DNA of 47,121 nt from an uncultured Alphaproteobacteria bacterium (GTDB lineage Bacteria; Pseudomonadota; Alphaproteobacteria; HIMB59; GCA-002718135). The first letter of the stretch is position 1, and the number at the start of each line of letters is the position of its first letter. Under the pieces are notes generated by a model. The model was given only the letters and a program-made list of their open reading frames with translations, was not told where the DNA came from and searched no databases. Made by a program: the position numbers and the translations under genes. Positions 33,871 to 42,592 of this stretch are shown one piece after another. The stretch covers positions 1 through 47,121 of the forward strand of contig CABXWB010000011.1 of NCBI GenBank assembly GCA_902515745.1. The letters are read 5' to 3'.

Positions 33871-34775
33871 CTATAAAAATTCTTTGCAATCTTTCCAGCT
33901 AAATTTGCATTATTAATAATTAAAGATGTATTGGCATTTAAAGTTTCATTTTTTGATTCTTCGTTAATTTCTTTAATAAGAAATGGTGTTAATTCTTTTC
34001 CACTAATATTATTTCTATCAGCTTTTATTGCTGCATTATTAATCCATTTTTCAACATCATTTTTATTAAGTGCTTTATTTAATGGAACTTTGTTAAATAT
34101 GAGAATTGATTTTTTATTTTCTATATTCTCATTAAGTTTTAAAAAAGAAGAAATTTCATGAATTTCATCAAATCTATTATCAACTTTATTTTCTGTTTCT
34201 TCATACCAAAAACCAGGCATATAATTTGTTTGATAACCAATTCTTGTAATTCCTAAAGTTTCAAGAAGCTCATTAGTTTTACTTAAATCTAAAATAGATT
34301 TAGCACCACTACAGATTACAAAATTAGAATTCTCAGAAAGTGAATATAGATCTGCAGAAACATCATTTGTATTTTCAACATTTAAATGTACACCACCAAT
34401 TCCACCTGTTGCAAAGAATTTTATTTGAAATTTAGAAGCTATTGAAATCGTACTTGCTACAGTTGTAGCTGCATTTTCTTTATTAAATATTGATAAATTT
34501 ATATTGTGGTTAGAAACTTTTTGTACATTTTTATCTTTTGCTAATAATTCAATATCTTCATGTGATAATCCAATTTTAACCTTACCTTTGATTATTCCTA
34601 TTGTTGCAGCAACAGCACCATTATCTTCAACAGCCTTTATAGATTCATTTGCAACTTGAATATTTTCTGGATAGGGCAATCCATGACTAATCAATGTACT
34701 TTCTAGAGCTACAATTGGTTTTTTTGAGGTAATTGCTTCATGAACTTTTCTACTTACTTCAAAGATATTTTTCAT
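33867..34775 (-). CDS. psuG: Pseudouridine-5'-phosphate glycosidase
   Basis: 302 residues, cytosolic. It cleaves the C-C glycosidic bond of pseudouridine 5'-phosphate to uracil and ribose 5-phosphate. Family marks: VALESTLISHGLPYPEN (E25 as the presumed catalytic Glu), AATIGIIKGKVKIGL, KFFATGGIGGVHLNVENTND (first 20 residues) and VICSGAKSILDLSKTNELLE. The start overlaps psuK by 4 bases (translation order is psuK then psuG), so the pair acts as one unit. It lets the cell recycle pseudouridine from RNA decay, which normal uridine enzymes cannot open. Confidence 0.96.
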   Translation of the reverse strand: MKNIFEVSRKVHEAITSKKPIVALESTLISHGLPYPENIQVANESIKAVEDNGAVAATIGIIKGKVKIGLSHEDIELLAKDKNVQKVSNHNINLSIFNKENAATTVASTISIASKFQIKFFATGGIGGVHLNVENTNDVSADLYSLSENSNFVICSGAKSILDLSKTNELLETLGITRIGYQTNYMPGFWYEETENKVDNRFDEIHEISSFLKLNENIENKKSILIFNKVPLNKALNKNDVEKWINNAAIKADRNNISGKELTPFLIKEINEESKNETLNANTSLIINNANLAGKIAKNFYS

Positions 34776-35665
34776 ACTTTTTGTATTTTTACTTTCTTAG
34801 AGAGATTTTTAATTTTTAAATAATCACTCTTTTTTGTTAGAGAATTACCATTAGCATAATAAGAACCGCATGCTACAGAAGTTTTTAAAATATCATCCAT
34901 TTTTTTTTCTTTACTAAGTAAATACAACATCATAGCTGCGAGTGCATCTCCAGCACCATTCTCGTTTACTACTTTTAGAGATGGAGGTTTTATTTTTTTT
35001 ATAAATTCACTACTACCAAAGATTACATTATTTTTTGAATTGGTTGCAACTATCTTTATATTCCTGTTTTGTTTTAATATTTTATTAACACCAATTATTA
35101 TATTTGAAGAATTTGTAAGTTTAAATAACTCTGCTTTATTTAAGAATATAAAATCAATTTTATTTATTATTTTTTTTATTTTACTAACTTTATGTACTGA
35201 TGTCCCACAAACTATAATTTTATTATTTTTTGATAGTTTATTTATTGATTTTTCCAAATAAATTTTAGAAAAATTTAGATCGAATATTATATTTTTATTA
35301 TTAATGTTTGGAATTTTTAAGGATTTATTATTTTCATATTCATCTGTATTTGCCAAACCTAATAAAAATTTATTATTTTTATCTGATAAGGCTAAATAGT
35401 ATCTATCTGTATAATTTTTATTAACTTGATGAATATATATTTTTTTTGAGATTTTTTTTCTAATCTTTTCGTTGATTGCTAAACTATAAAAATTTACATC
35501 GACAAAATTTGAAAGAAATTCTGCAATATTATACGCCACTCCACCAATTCTACTTTTTTGTGTAATTTGATTAGATCTAAAATTAATTATATTTTTTTTA
35601 AGTTTTAATAAATAATCGTGATGAATTGCCCCAATACAAACAAAAATGTTTTTAGATTTCAGCAT
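34772..35665 (-). CDS. psuK: PfkB-family kinase, pseudouridine kinase (PsuK)
   Basis: Ribokinase-family sugar/nucleoside kinase, 297 residues, cytosolic. The N-terminal GGVAYNIAEFLSNF is the first PfkB signature, and NENGAGDALAAMMLYLL holds the anion hole and the catalytic Asp (D240). The overlap with psuG indicates that it phosphorylates pseudouridine to the 5'-phosphate used by PsuG. The C-terminal lysine-rich end (KSDYLKIKNLSKKVKIQKV) is as in many AT-rich genomes. Its start codon (35663-35665) is one base from the divergent start at 35667; the two genes must carry their promoters within each other. Confidence 0.92.
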   Translation of the reverse strand: MLKSKNIFVCIGAIHHDYLLKLKKNIINFRSNQITQKSRIGGVAYNIAEFLSNFVDVNFYSLAINEKIRKKISKKIYIHQVNKNYTDRYYLALSDKNNKFLLGLANTDEYENNKSLKIPNINNKNIIFDLNFSKIYLEKSINKLSKNNKIIVCGTSVHKVSKIKKIINKIDFIFLNKAELFKLTNSSNIIIGVNKILKQNRNIKIVATNSKNNVIFGSSEFIKKIKPPSLKVVNENGAGDALAAMMLYLLSKEKKMDDILKTSVACGSYYANGNSLTKKSDYLKIKNLSKKVKIQKV

Positions 35666-35666
35666 T

Positions 35667-38600
35667 ATGAATTATACACCTTTTATGTCAGTTTTTGATG
35701 TTGATCCACCTATTATTGATAATAAACATTTAATTAAATGGTTAAAGATTAATTTTTCTTTCTTAAGAAATAAATTACTCAAAATTAAACAACTAGATAG
35801 TGAAAGGGATATAAATTTTATTCTATCCATAAATAATAAAAAAAAATACGTATTAAAAATTTCAAACCCATCAGAAAAAATTAATATATTAAAATATCAA
35901 GATAGATTAATTAATTATTTACGAAGTGATCTTAGTCTTAAATCTTTTATACCAAAAATACACCATACAAAGATTGTAAAATATTTTGATAAAAAAAATA
36001 GAGAATGCTTTGTTAGGATCTTATCTTATATTGAAGGGCGAATGTATGGAGATACAAAAAGTAACGATAAGATAGAAAGTTCTTTAGGTAAGTTACTTGG
36101 AAAAGTATCAACTAAGTTGCAAGCATTTAATGATATAGATGCTCATAGAAATTTTATTTGGGATCCATCAAACATAGATTGGATTAAAAAAGATATTAAT
36201 ATTTTTAGTGGTTCAAAAAAATTAATTTTATTAAAGTGCTTTTCAGAATATGAAAAATTTGTAAAAAATAATTTAAATAAATTAAGATATTCAATAACTC
36301 ATTCAGACCCAAATAATTACAATATTGTTATTAAGGAAAACAATGTTTGTGGTTTACTAGATTATGGGGACTCTATTTATTCTCCAACAATAAATGATTT
36401 AGCAATATGCCTCTCATATGCATTAATGAATAACAACAATATTTATCTTACATTAAAAAATGTAATATCAGAGTACAACAAGCAGTTTTCTATAAATGAG
36501 GATGAAATAAACTCTTTAATATCATTATGTAAGTCAAGACTCATGATTACTGTTGTAATGGCAAAAAAACAAAGAATTAAATATCCATCAAATCAATATT
36601 TGAGCATTAGTGAAAAAGATGCATGGTCTTTATTAGAAAAGTTAGACAAAATTCCAATTAAATTCTTAATATATGTAGTCCGCGATATTTGTGGCTTTCA
36701 TATTATTAAAAATTACGATGAAATTATTAATTATATAAATAAGTTCAACTTTGATAACATTTTTAATTTTAATTTACTTGATAAAAATAAATCTATTTTA
36801 AAATTAAGTTTTGATTCAACTCTATTAAAAGGTAATCCAGATGATAATTTGCTTAAAAAAAGAATTAATAAAATATTTAAAGAAGATAATTCAAATATAG
36901 GAATCGGTTTATATAATGAAAAAAGAAAAGTTTATAATGGCCCTAACTTTATTTCTGAATTAAATACGAATGAAAGACGTAATATTCATTTAGGCATAGA
37001 TATCTTTATCGATAAGGGAACAGATTTATTTGCTCCAATAGATGGTAAAATTATAATTTTAAAAAATAATAATTTTAAATATGACTATGGTCCCACTCTA
37101 GTTTTAGAACATAGTTTTAAAAAATATAAATTTTATACTCTATACGGTCATTTATCCAAAATAATGTTTAAAAAACTAAAAATTGGAAAAAAAATTAAGA
37201 AAGGTGAATGGATTGGTAAAATTGGTAATTCTAATGAAAATGGAAAATGGTTACCACATTTACATTTTCAAATTATTTTAGATTTATTAGGACATGATAA
37301 GAATTTTCCAGGAGTAGGTGAAGAATTTTTATTCAATATTTGGAATAAAATTTCACCTGATCCAAATTTAATTCTACGAATTCCAAAATCTTTTTATTCT
37401 AATAATTATAATAATTTTAGAGATACTTTAAAGAAAAGAAGAAAAAATATTTCTGATAATTTATCAATTTCTTACAAGAAACCTCTTCATATGCTTGAAG
37501 CTAAAGATCAGTATTTTTTTGATAGATATGGCAGGAGATACTTAGATTGTGTAAATAATATTTCCCATGTTGGGCATTCAAATTCCTATGTCCATGAAGC
37601 TATGACTCAGCAAAATTTAAAACTTAATACTAATACGAGATATCTATATGATACAATTAACGATTATAGTGAATTACTTTTAAGTAAGTTTCCAAAGAAA
37701 TTAAATAAGATATTTTTCGTATGTACAGGATCTGAAGCTAATGATTTAGCTTATAGAATAGCCCAAACTTATACTAGTGCAAAAGATGTCTTTGTGATGG
37801 ACAATGCTTATCATGGGCATACCAATGCTTTAATTGATCTAAGTCCATATAAATTTAATAGTAAGGGTGGTACAGGTAAAAAAGATTATGTTCATGTATT
37901 AGAAATGCCTGATCCCCTAAGAGGTAAGTGGAGATATCAAAATTCAAATTGGATTCAAAAATATATAGATGAAGCTAAAACAGTAATTAGAAATAAAATC
38001 AAAGAAACAAAAATTGCATGTTTTTTTGCTGAAAGTATTCTTGGATGCGGTGGTCAAGTGATTCTTCCAAAAAATTATTTAAAAGAAATATTTTCAGAAA
38101 TTAGAAGAAACAATGCATTATGTATTGTTGACGAGGTACAAACTGGTTTTGGACGCGTTGGAAGAAATTTTTGGTCATTTGAAGAGCATGATGTCGTTCC
38201 TGATATAGTAACCTTGGGTAAACCTATGGGTAATGGTCACCCTATAGCTGCTGTTATAACTACAGAAAAAATTGCTTCAACTTTTAATAACGGGATGGAA
38301 TATTTTAATTCATTCGGTGGTAATCCTGTTTCCTGTGCTATCGGTAAAGCAGTATTAGAGACTATTGATAATAATAAATTACAAAAAAATGCTTTGTTAG
38401 TTGGTAATTATTTTTTAAAAGAATTAAAAAAAATCCAACTTAAATATAAAAAATATATTAGTGAAGTTAGAGGTAGGGGGTTTTTTTTAGGAATAGATAT
38501 TATTCAGAATAGTAATGTGTCTAAACCAAATAAAAAATTAGCTAAACTGCTTATTAATTATATGAGAAATCAAGGTATTTTATTGAGCACTGATGGACCT

Positions 38601-38699
38601 TATGACAATGTTATTAAAATAAAACCACCTCTTGTATTTACAAAATTAAATGTTGATCAGGTATGTAAAAACTTAGAAACTTTTTTTAAAAAATTATAA
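35667..38699 (+). CDS. Fusion: APH-type kinase, M23 peptidase, class-III aminotransferase
   Basis: 1010 residues from ATG 35667; ATG 35646 would overlap psuK by 20 bases. Domain 1 (about 20-370) is a phosphotransferase of the aminoglycoside/choline kinase type: ITHSDPNNYNIVI (D214, N219) and LLDYGDSI (D232). Domain 2 (about 405-570) is M23 with all metal residues: H441 and D445 in HLGIDIF, H494 in YGHLS, H531 and H533 in HLHFQI. Domain 3 (about 575-1010) is a PLP aminotransferase/phospho-lyase fold: D822 in IVDEVQTGFGR, Lys852 in TLGKPMGNGHP. Eukaryotic hydroxylysine kinase and phospho-lyase form the same kinase-plus-PLP pair. No signal peptide is visible. The activity is thus inferred as phosphorylation then phosphate elimination of an amino alcohol; the M23 role is unknown. 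Confidence 0.9.
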   Translation: MNYTPFMSVFDVDPPIIDNKHLIKWLKINFSFLRNKLLKIKQLDSERDINFILSINNKKKYVLKISNPSEKINILKYQDRLINYLRSDLSLKSFIPKIHHTKIVKYFDKKNRECFVRILSYIEGRMYGDTKSNDKIESSLGKLLGKVSTKLQAFNDIDAHRNFIWDPSNIDWIKKDINIFSGSKKLILLKCFSEYEKFVKNNLNKLRYSITHSDPNNYNIVIKENNVCGLLDYGDSIYSPTINDLAICLSYALMNNNNIYLTLKNVISEYNKQFSINEDEINSLISLCKSRLMITVVMAKKQRIKYPSNQYLSISEKDAWSLLEKLDKIPIKFLIYVVRDICGFHIIKNYDEIINYINKFNFDNIFNFNLLDKNKSILKLSFDSTLLKGNPDDNLLKKRINKIFKEDNSNIGIGLYNEKRKVYNGPNFISELNTNERRNIHLGIDIFIDKGTDLFAPIDGKIIILKNNNFKYDYGPTLVLEHSFKKYKFYTLYGHLSKIMFKKLKIGKKIKKGEWIGKIGNSNENGKWLPHLHFQIILDLLGHDKNFPGVGEEFLFNIWNKISPDPNLILRIPKSFYSNNYNNFRDTLKKRRKNISDNLSISYKKPLHMLEAKDQYFFDRYGRRYLDCVNNISHVGHSNSYVHEAMTQQNLKLNTNTRYLYDTINDYSELLLSKFPKKLNKIFFVCTGSEANDLAYRIAQTYTSAKDVFVMDNAYHGHTNALIDLSPYKFNSKGGTGKKDYVHVLEMPDPLRGKWRYQNSNWIQKYIDEAKTVIRNKIKETKIACFFAESILGCGGQVILPKNYLKEIFSEIRRNNALCIVDEVQTGFGRVGRNFWSFEEHDVVPDIVTLGKPMGNGHPIAAVITTEKIASTFNNGMEYFNSFGGNPVSCAIGKAVLETIDNNKLQKNALLVGNYFLKELKKIQLKYKKYISEVRGRGFFLGIDIIQNSNVSKPNKKLAKLLINYMRNQGILLSTDGPYDNVIKIKPPLVFTKLNVDQVCKNLETFFKKL

Positions 38700-39285
38700 A
38701 ATATATTCCATAACTAATCATCAGCAGACCAATGGTTAGATCAATCCAAAACCAAGTTTTATTTGAATAAATATATTTTGATAAAAACTTTGACATATAT
38801 CCTAGAGAAAAGAAAAACAAAAAACTAGCTGAAATTGCTCCAACGCCAAATGAAAATTTATCATTGAAATTTGTTGATAATGATCCAAGCAAAATAATTG
38901 TATCTAGATAAACATGAGGATTTGCGTATGTAATAAGGAATAAGGTAATTAATACTTTTCCATATTCGTTAATTATATTTAATTCTTTATTTATATCTTT
39001 AATTTGATTTAATTTTATAACTTTATTTAATCCATAAAATATAAGCCAAATTCCACCTAATACTTTTATTGTCCCTATAATACTTGGATTAATTTGAACA
39101 ATATAATTAGATAGATATATTCCGATTATAATAAGTAAACTGTCTGATAGACTGCAAAATAAAGTAACTGTAAAAACATAAGATTTTTTAAGCCCTTGCT
39201 GTATTACAAATAAATTTTGAGGTCCTATGGCTATAATTAATGTTCCTCCAATTATTAATCCTTGGATAAAATCATAAATATACAT
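38686..39285 (-). CDS. LysE/ArgO-family amino-acid exporter
   Basis: 199-residue inner-membrane protein with five to six hydrophobic segments. LIIAIGPQNLFVIQQGLKKS near residue 18 and TYANPHVYLDTIILLGSLS near 125 are the LysE signatures (basic amino-acid exporters share the NP-H/Y-D pattern). It would export lysine, arginine or analogues when internal pools are high. It is convergent with the fusion gene, overlapping by 14 bases, and its start faces the DUF4864 gene across 35 bases. A link with hydroxylysine or lysine-like substrates of the fusion is possible but only from position. Confidence 0.87.
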   Translation of the reverse strand: MYIYDFIQGLIIGGTLIIAIGPQNLFVIQQGLKKSYVFTVTLFCSLSDSLLIIIGIYLSNYIVQINPSIIGTIKVLGGIWLIFYGLNKVIKLNQIKDINKELNIINEYGKVLITLFLITYANPHVYLDTIILLGSLSTNFNDKFSFGVGAISASFLFFFSLGYMSKFLSKYIYSNKTWFWIDLTIGLLMISYGIYFIIF

Positions 39286-39320
39286 ATTGCCTTAAATTAT
39301 AATTACACTATTTTAAAATT

Positions 39321-39779
39321 ATGCACAAAATTATATTGTTTAGTTTGTTTATTTTATTATCAAAAAATATTTATGGTGAAATGATAAAGCCAGACCCTTC
39401 AATCGGTCCTAAAGAAGTTATTTCAATTCAATTAAAAGCACTCCAAAAAAATAACTTACCTTTTGACGATGCTGGTATTGAACAAACTTGGGAATTTGCA
39501 CATCCAAACAATAGAATGTATACGGGTCCTCTAGACAATTTTATTAGGATGATTAAAAATCCATCCTATGCAATGATGATTGATCACTTAGAACACAATA
39601 TAATTCCTGTTCAGGAACAAGAAAAAAGCTCATATTACTTTGTAGAGCTTACAGATAGTAATGGAAAAAAATTTGGTTTTGAATGGACAGTTGAAAAAGT
39701 AGATCAAAGCGGTGAGTTTAAGGATTGCTGGATGACTGTTGGTGTTTCTAGACCAATGCCTTTATCACAAGCATCATAG
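39321..39779 (+). CDS. Secreted DUF4864-like protein
   Basis: 152 residues with an N-terminal hydrophobic segment (about 3-15, IILFSLFILLS) and a likely signal cleavage near residue 20 (IYGEM). The body matches DUF4864: PDPSIGPKEVISIQLKALQK, then FDDAGIEQTWEFAHPNNRMY and a C-terminus with the GWMTVGV-like WMTVGVSRPM. Function unknown; it is periplasmic or membrane-tethered. The stop and the following GTG start share the bases TAGTG, giving a one-base overlap with the SRAP gene. No cofactor or catalytic pattern is seen. Confidence 0.75.
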   Translation: MHKIILFSLFILLSKNIYGEMIKPDPSIGPKEVISIQLKALQKNNLPFDDAGIEQTWEFAHPNNRMYTGPLDNFIRMIKNPSYAMMIDHLEHNIIPVQEQEKSSYYFVELTDSNGKKFGFEWTVEKVDQSGEFKDCWMTVGVSRPMPLSQAS

Positions 39780-40432
39780 TGTGCGGAAGATTTACAAGTA
39801 CTGAAGATAAAGAAAAAATTATAAAACTATTTCCTAACTCTGAAGTTCTGAATTACGCACATAAGTCTTACAATATATCACCTTCTAGTATCGTTAATAT
39901 TGTTTACGAAAATAACCATAAAATTTTAATAGATACTTTTATTTGGAGTTATAGTTTTTTTAGTAAACAAAATAATGTTACTCAATTTGTTATTAATGCA
40001 AGAATTGAAACGATTAATGATAAATATTTATTTAAAGAATCATTTATTAAAAGAAAATGTCTTATTATTGCAAATGGATACTATGAATGGAAAAATATAA
40101 ATAATCAGAAACAACCATATTTAATATCAATCCCTAGAAATGAATTATTATTTTTTGGTGGAATTTGGAGGGAAGAAATCAGAGATAATCAAAAAATGAA
40201 TGTTGTCTGTATCATTACTAAGGAAGCAAATGAAAACCTTTCCCATATACATAATAGAATGCCTCTTATTATGTCTCATAATGAGGGTATTGATTTTCTT
40301 AATGATAATGAAAATGAATTTCTACATAAAAACAAAAGTATTATTGAGGATGATTTAGATTTTTATCCAGTATCAAAAATTGTAAATAATCCAAAAAATA
40401 ATGATGAAAATTGCCTTAAAGAAATAACCTAA
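39779..40432 (+). CDS. SRAP-domain protein (YedK/HMCES-like)
   Basis: 217 residues, cytosolic. The mature N-terminal Cys2 (MCGRF) is the residue that crosslinks to abasic sites in single-stranded DNA. Supporting residues agree with E. coli YedK: N73 in VINARIET (YedK N75), E103 in NGYYEWKN (E105) and H158 in HIHNRMPLI (H160). It protects abasic sites during replication. The start codon is GTG at 39779. No SOS box is seen upstream, because the gene starts inside the end of the DUF4864 gene; regulation is probably with that gene. Confidence 0.95.
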   Translation: MCGRFTSTEDKEKIIKLFPNSEVLNYAHKSYNISPSSIVNIVYENNHKILIDTFIWSYSFFSKQNNVTQFVINARIETINDKYLFKESFIKRKCLIIANGYYEWKNINNQKQPYLISIPRNELLFFGGIWREEIRDNQKMNVVCIITKEANENLSHIHNRMPLIMSHNEGIDFLNDNENEFLHKNKSIIEDDLDFYPVSKIVNNPKNNDENCLKEIT

Positions 40433-40458
40433 TAATATTTAAATTTTTTTATCGCTTT

Positions 40459-40464
40459 TATAAT
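40459..40464 (+). promoter_or_regulatory. Candidate -10 element for mcl-mtkAB
   Basis: TATAAT at 40459-40464 is an exact -10 consensus, 28 bases before the mcl ATG, within the 59-base gap 40433-40491. The expected -35 position (about 40436-40441) holds TATTTA, a weak match. The gap is mostly T runs. As the sequence is very A/T-rich, chance matches are common, so this is tentative. Confidence 0.3.
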
Positions 40465-40491
40465 ATTAATCAAATATATATTTTTTTCTTA

Positions 40492-41430
40492 ATGAGTCAT
40501 TTATTTTATAAACCTGCTAAATCTAGATTACATAGAAGTGAATTGGCAGTTCCAGGTTCTAATCCTAAGATGTTTGAAAAAGCATTAAAATCAAATGCTG
40601 ATTATATTTTTCTAGATTTAGAAGATGCAGTATCTCCAAATGATAAAATTGATGCAAGAAAAAATATTATTAATGCAATAAAAGAATATAATTGGAGAGA
40701 AGAAGGTAAAACGATCTCTATACGAATTAACGGCTTGGATACACATTATATGTATCGTGATGTGATTGAAATTATAGAAGAGGTCGGTGATAGAGTTGAT
40801 ACTTTATTAATTCCAAAAGTAGGCTCATCATCCGATGTGTATATGGTTGATTGTATGCTCAATCAAATTGAACAAAATAAAAAATTTGAAAATAGAATAG
40901 GTTTAGAATGTCTAATTGAAACAGCTTTAGGAATGTCTAATATCCAATCGATTGCAACATCCAGTTCAAGACTAGAAGCATTACACTTTGGAGTTGCAGA
41001 TTATGCAGCAAGTATGCGAGCAAGAACTGTTGTGATAGGAGGTTTAAATCCTGATTACCCTGGTGATCAATGGCATCATGGCTTATCAACTTTAGTAATG
41101 ACCTGTAGATCATATGGCTTAAGAGCAATAGACGGACCTTTTGGTGATTTTAATGACAAAGAAGGATATCTTGATGCAGCGAAAAGAGCTGCAGCAATTG
41201 GTTTTGAAGGTAAATGGGCAATACATCCATCGCAAATAGATCTTGCTAATGAAGTTTTTTCTCCACCCAAAGAAGAAATAGATAAAGCAAAAAGAATATT
41301 ATTAGAATTAGAAAAAGCAGCCGCTGAAGGAAAAGGTGCTGCTCAGCTTGATGGAAGAATGATCGATGCTGCATCTGCAAGAATGGCTGAAAATATTGTA
41401 AATATAAATAAACTAATTGAGAGCAAGTAA
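40492..41430 (+). CDS. mcl: Malyl-CoA lyase (HpcH/HpaI-CitE fold)
   Basis: 312 residues, cytosolic, magnesium-dependent. Reversibly cleaves L-malyl-CoA to acetyl-CoA and glyoxylate. Blocks: LHRSELAVPGSNPKMFEKAL, YIFLDLEDAVSPNDK (Asp/Glu metal ligands), IGLECLIETALGMSN and FGVADYAASM. The N- and C-termini match the malyl-CoA/beta-methylmalyl-CoA lyase subgroup rather than citrate lyase. mtkA starts on the last base of the stop (TAATG), which fixes its pathway role. It can dispose of glyoxylate from ureidoglycolate or other sources. Confidence 0.92.
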   Translation: MSHLFYKPAKSRLHRSELAVPGSNPKMFEKALKSNADYIFLDLEDAVSPNDKIDARKNIINAIKEYNWREEGKTISIRINGLDTHYMYRDVIEIIEEVGDRVDTLLIPKVGSSSDVYMVDCMLNQIEQNKKFENRIGLECLIETALGMSNIQSIATSSSRLEALHFGVADYAASMRARTVVIGGLNPDYPGDQWHHGLSTLVMTCRSYGLRAIDGPFGDFNDKEGYLDAAKRAAAIGFEGKWAIHPSQIDLANEVFSPPKEEIDKAKRILLELEKAAAEGKGAAQLDGRMIDAASARMAENIVNINKLIESK

Positions 41431-42590
41431 TGGATATACATGAATATCAAGCAAAAAAAATATTGTCTGATTTTGGTGTTAAAATTCCAACTGGTGGTAT
41501 TGTTTATAGTCCAGAAAATGCAGAAAACAAAGCGAGAGAAATTGGCGGTTCAAAATGGGTTGTAAAAGCGCAAGTTCATTCTGGTGCTAGAGGTAAAGCG
41601 GGTGGAATTATAATATGTAATTCTCCGTTAGAAGTTGCTGATGCAACTGATAAATTGTTAGGTAAAAAATTAATTACAAATCAAACTGGTCCAGAGGGTA
41701 AGATAATAAATAGAATTTATATTGAAGAAGCAACTGATATCAAACATGAATTATATTTAGGATTAGTGTTTGATAGATCTTCAGAAAGTATAATGGTTGT
41801 AGCTTCAACAGAAGGCGGAATGAGTGTCGAAGAAATTTCAAAAGAAAAACCTGAAACAATTATACGATCTAAAATAGAAGTAGCAGTTGGTATTCAACAA
41901 TTTCAAGCAAGAGAAATAGCTTTTGGTTTAGGAATTGAATCAAAATTGATCTCAAGAGCTGCAAATACAATTATTGGTTGTTATAAAGCTTTTAGTGAGC
42001 TTGATGCAACTATGGTTGAAGTTAACCCATTAGTTGTATCACACCAAGATGAAATATTTGCATTAGATTGTAAAATGAGTTTTGATAATAATGCAATGTT
42101 TAGAAGAGATGAAATTGCAGAACTTAGAGATAAAACACAAGAAAATTTAAATGAAGTTTATGCTTCTGACAGAGGAATGAATTATGTAAGCTTAGATGGG
42201 AATATTGGTAATATTATTAATGGTGCAGGCTTAGCAATGGCTTCAATGGATATGATAAAACTTGCTGGTGGTGAACCTGCAAATTTTTTAGATGTTGGTG
42301 GAGGTGCAACACCTGAAAAAATAGTTAAAGCTTTCAAATTAATCTCTATGGACACAAAAGTTAAGGTAATACTAGTTAATATCTTTGCGGGGATTAACAG
42401 ATGTGATTGGGTTGCAGAAGGAATTGTTCAAGCTTTATCAAAAATTGAAATCAAACATCCTTTAGTTATACGTTTAGCTGGTACTAACGTTGAAAAAGGA
42501 AATGAAATACTCAAAAAAAGTAACATTAATTATATTGAAGCATCAACTTTAGAAGATGCAGCGAATAAAGCAGTAAAGGCTCTTGGATAA
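41430..42590 (+). CDS. mtkA: Malate-CoA ligase beta subunit
   Basis: ATP-grasp subunit of 386 residues, SucC-like. MDIHEYQAKKILSDFGVKIP is the standard opening; KAQVHSGARGKAGGI and DCKMSFDNNAMFRR are the nucleotide-binding parts, and INRCDWVAEGIVQAL lies in the C-terminal CoA-ligase domain. With mtkB it would make malyl-CoA from malate at ATP cost, or run in reverse. By sequence alone it could be succinyl-CoA synthetase; the direct coupling with mcl makes malate-CoA ligase more likely. The TCA-type sucCD would then be elsewhere. Confidence 0.85.
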   Translation: MDIHEYQAKKILSDFGVKIPTGGIVYSPENAENKAREIGGSKWVVKAQVHSGARGKAGGIIICNSPLEVADATDKLLGKKLITNQTGPEGKIINRIYIEEATDIKHELYLGLVFDRSSESIMVVASTEGGMSVEEISKEKPETIIRSKIEVAVGIQQFQAREIAFGLGIESKLISRAANTIIGCYKAFSELDATMVEVNPLVVSHQDEIFALDCKMSFDNNAMFRRDEIAELRDKTQENLNEVYASDRGMNYVSLDGNIGNIINGAGLAMASMDMIKLAGGEPANFLDVGGGATPEKIVKAFKLISMDTKVKVILVNIFAGINRCDWVAEGIVQALSKIEIKHPLVIRLAGTNVEKGNEILKKSNINYIEASTLEDAANKAVKALG

Positions 42591-42592
42591 TA

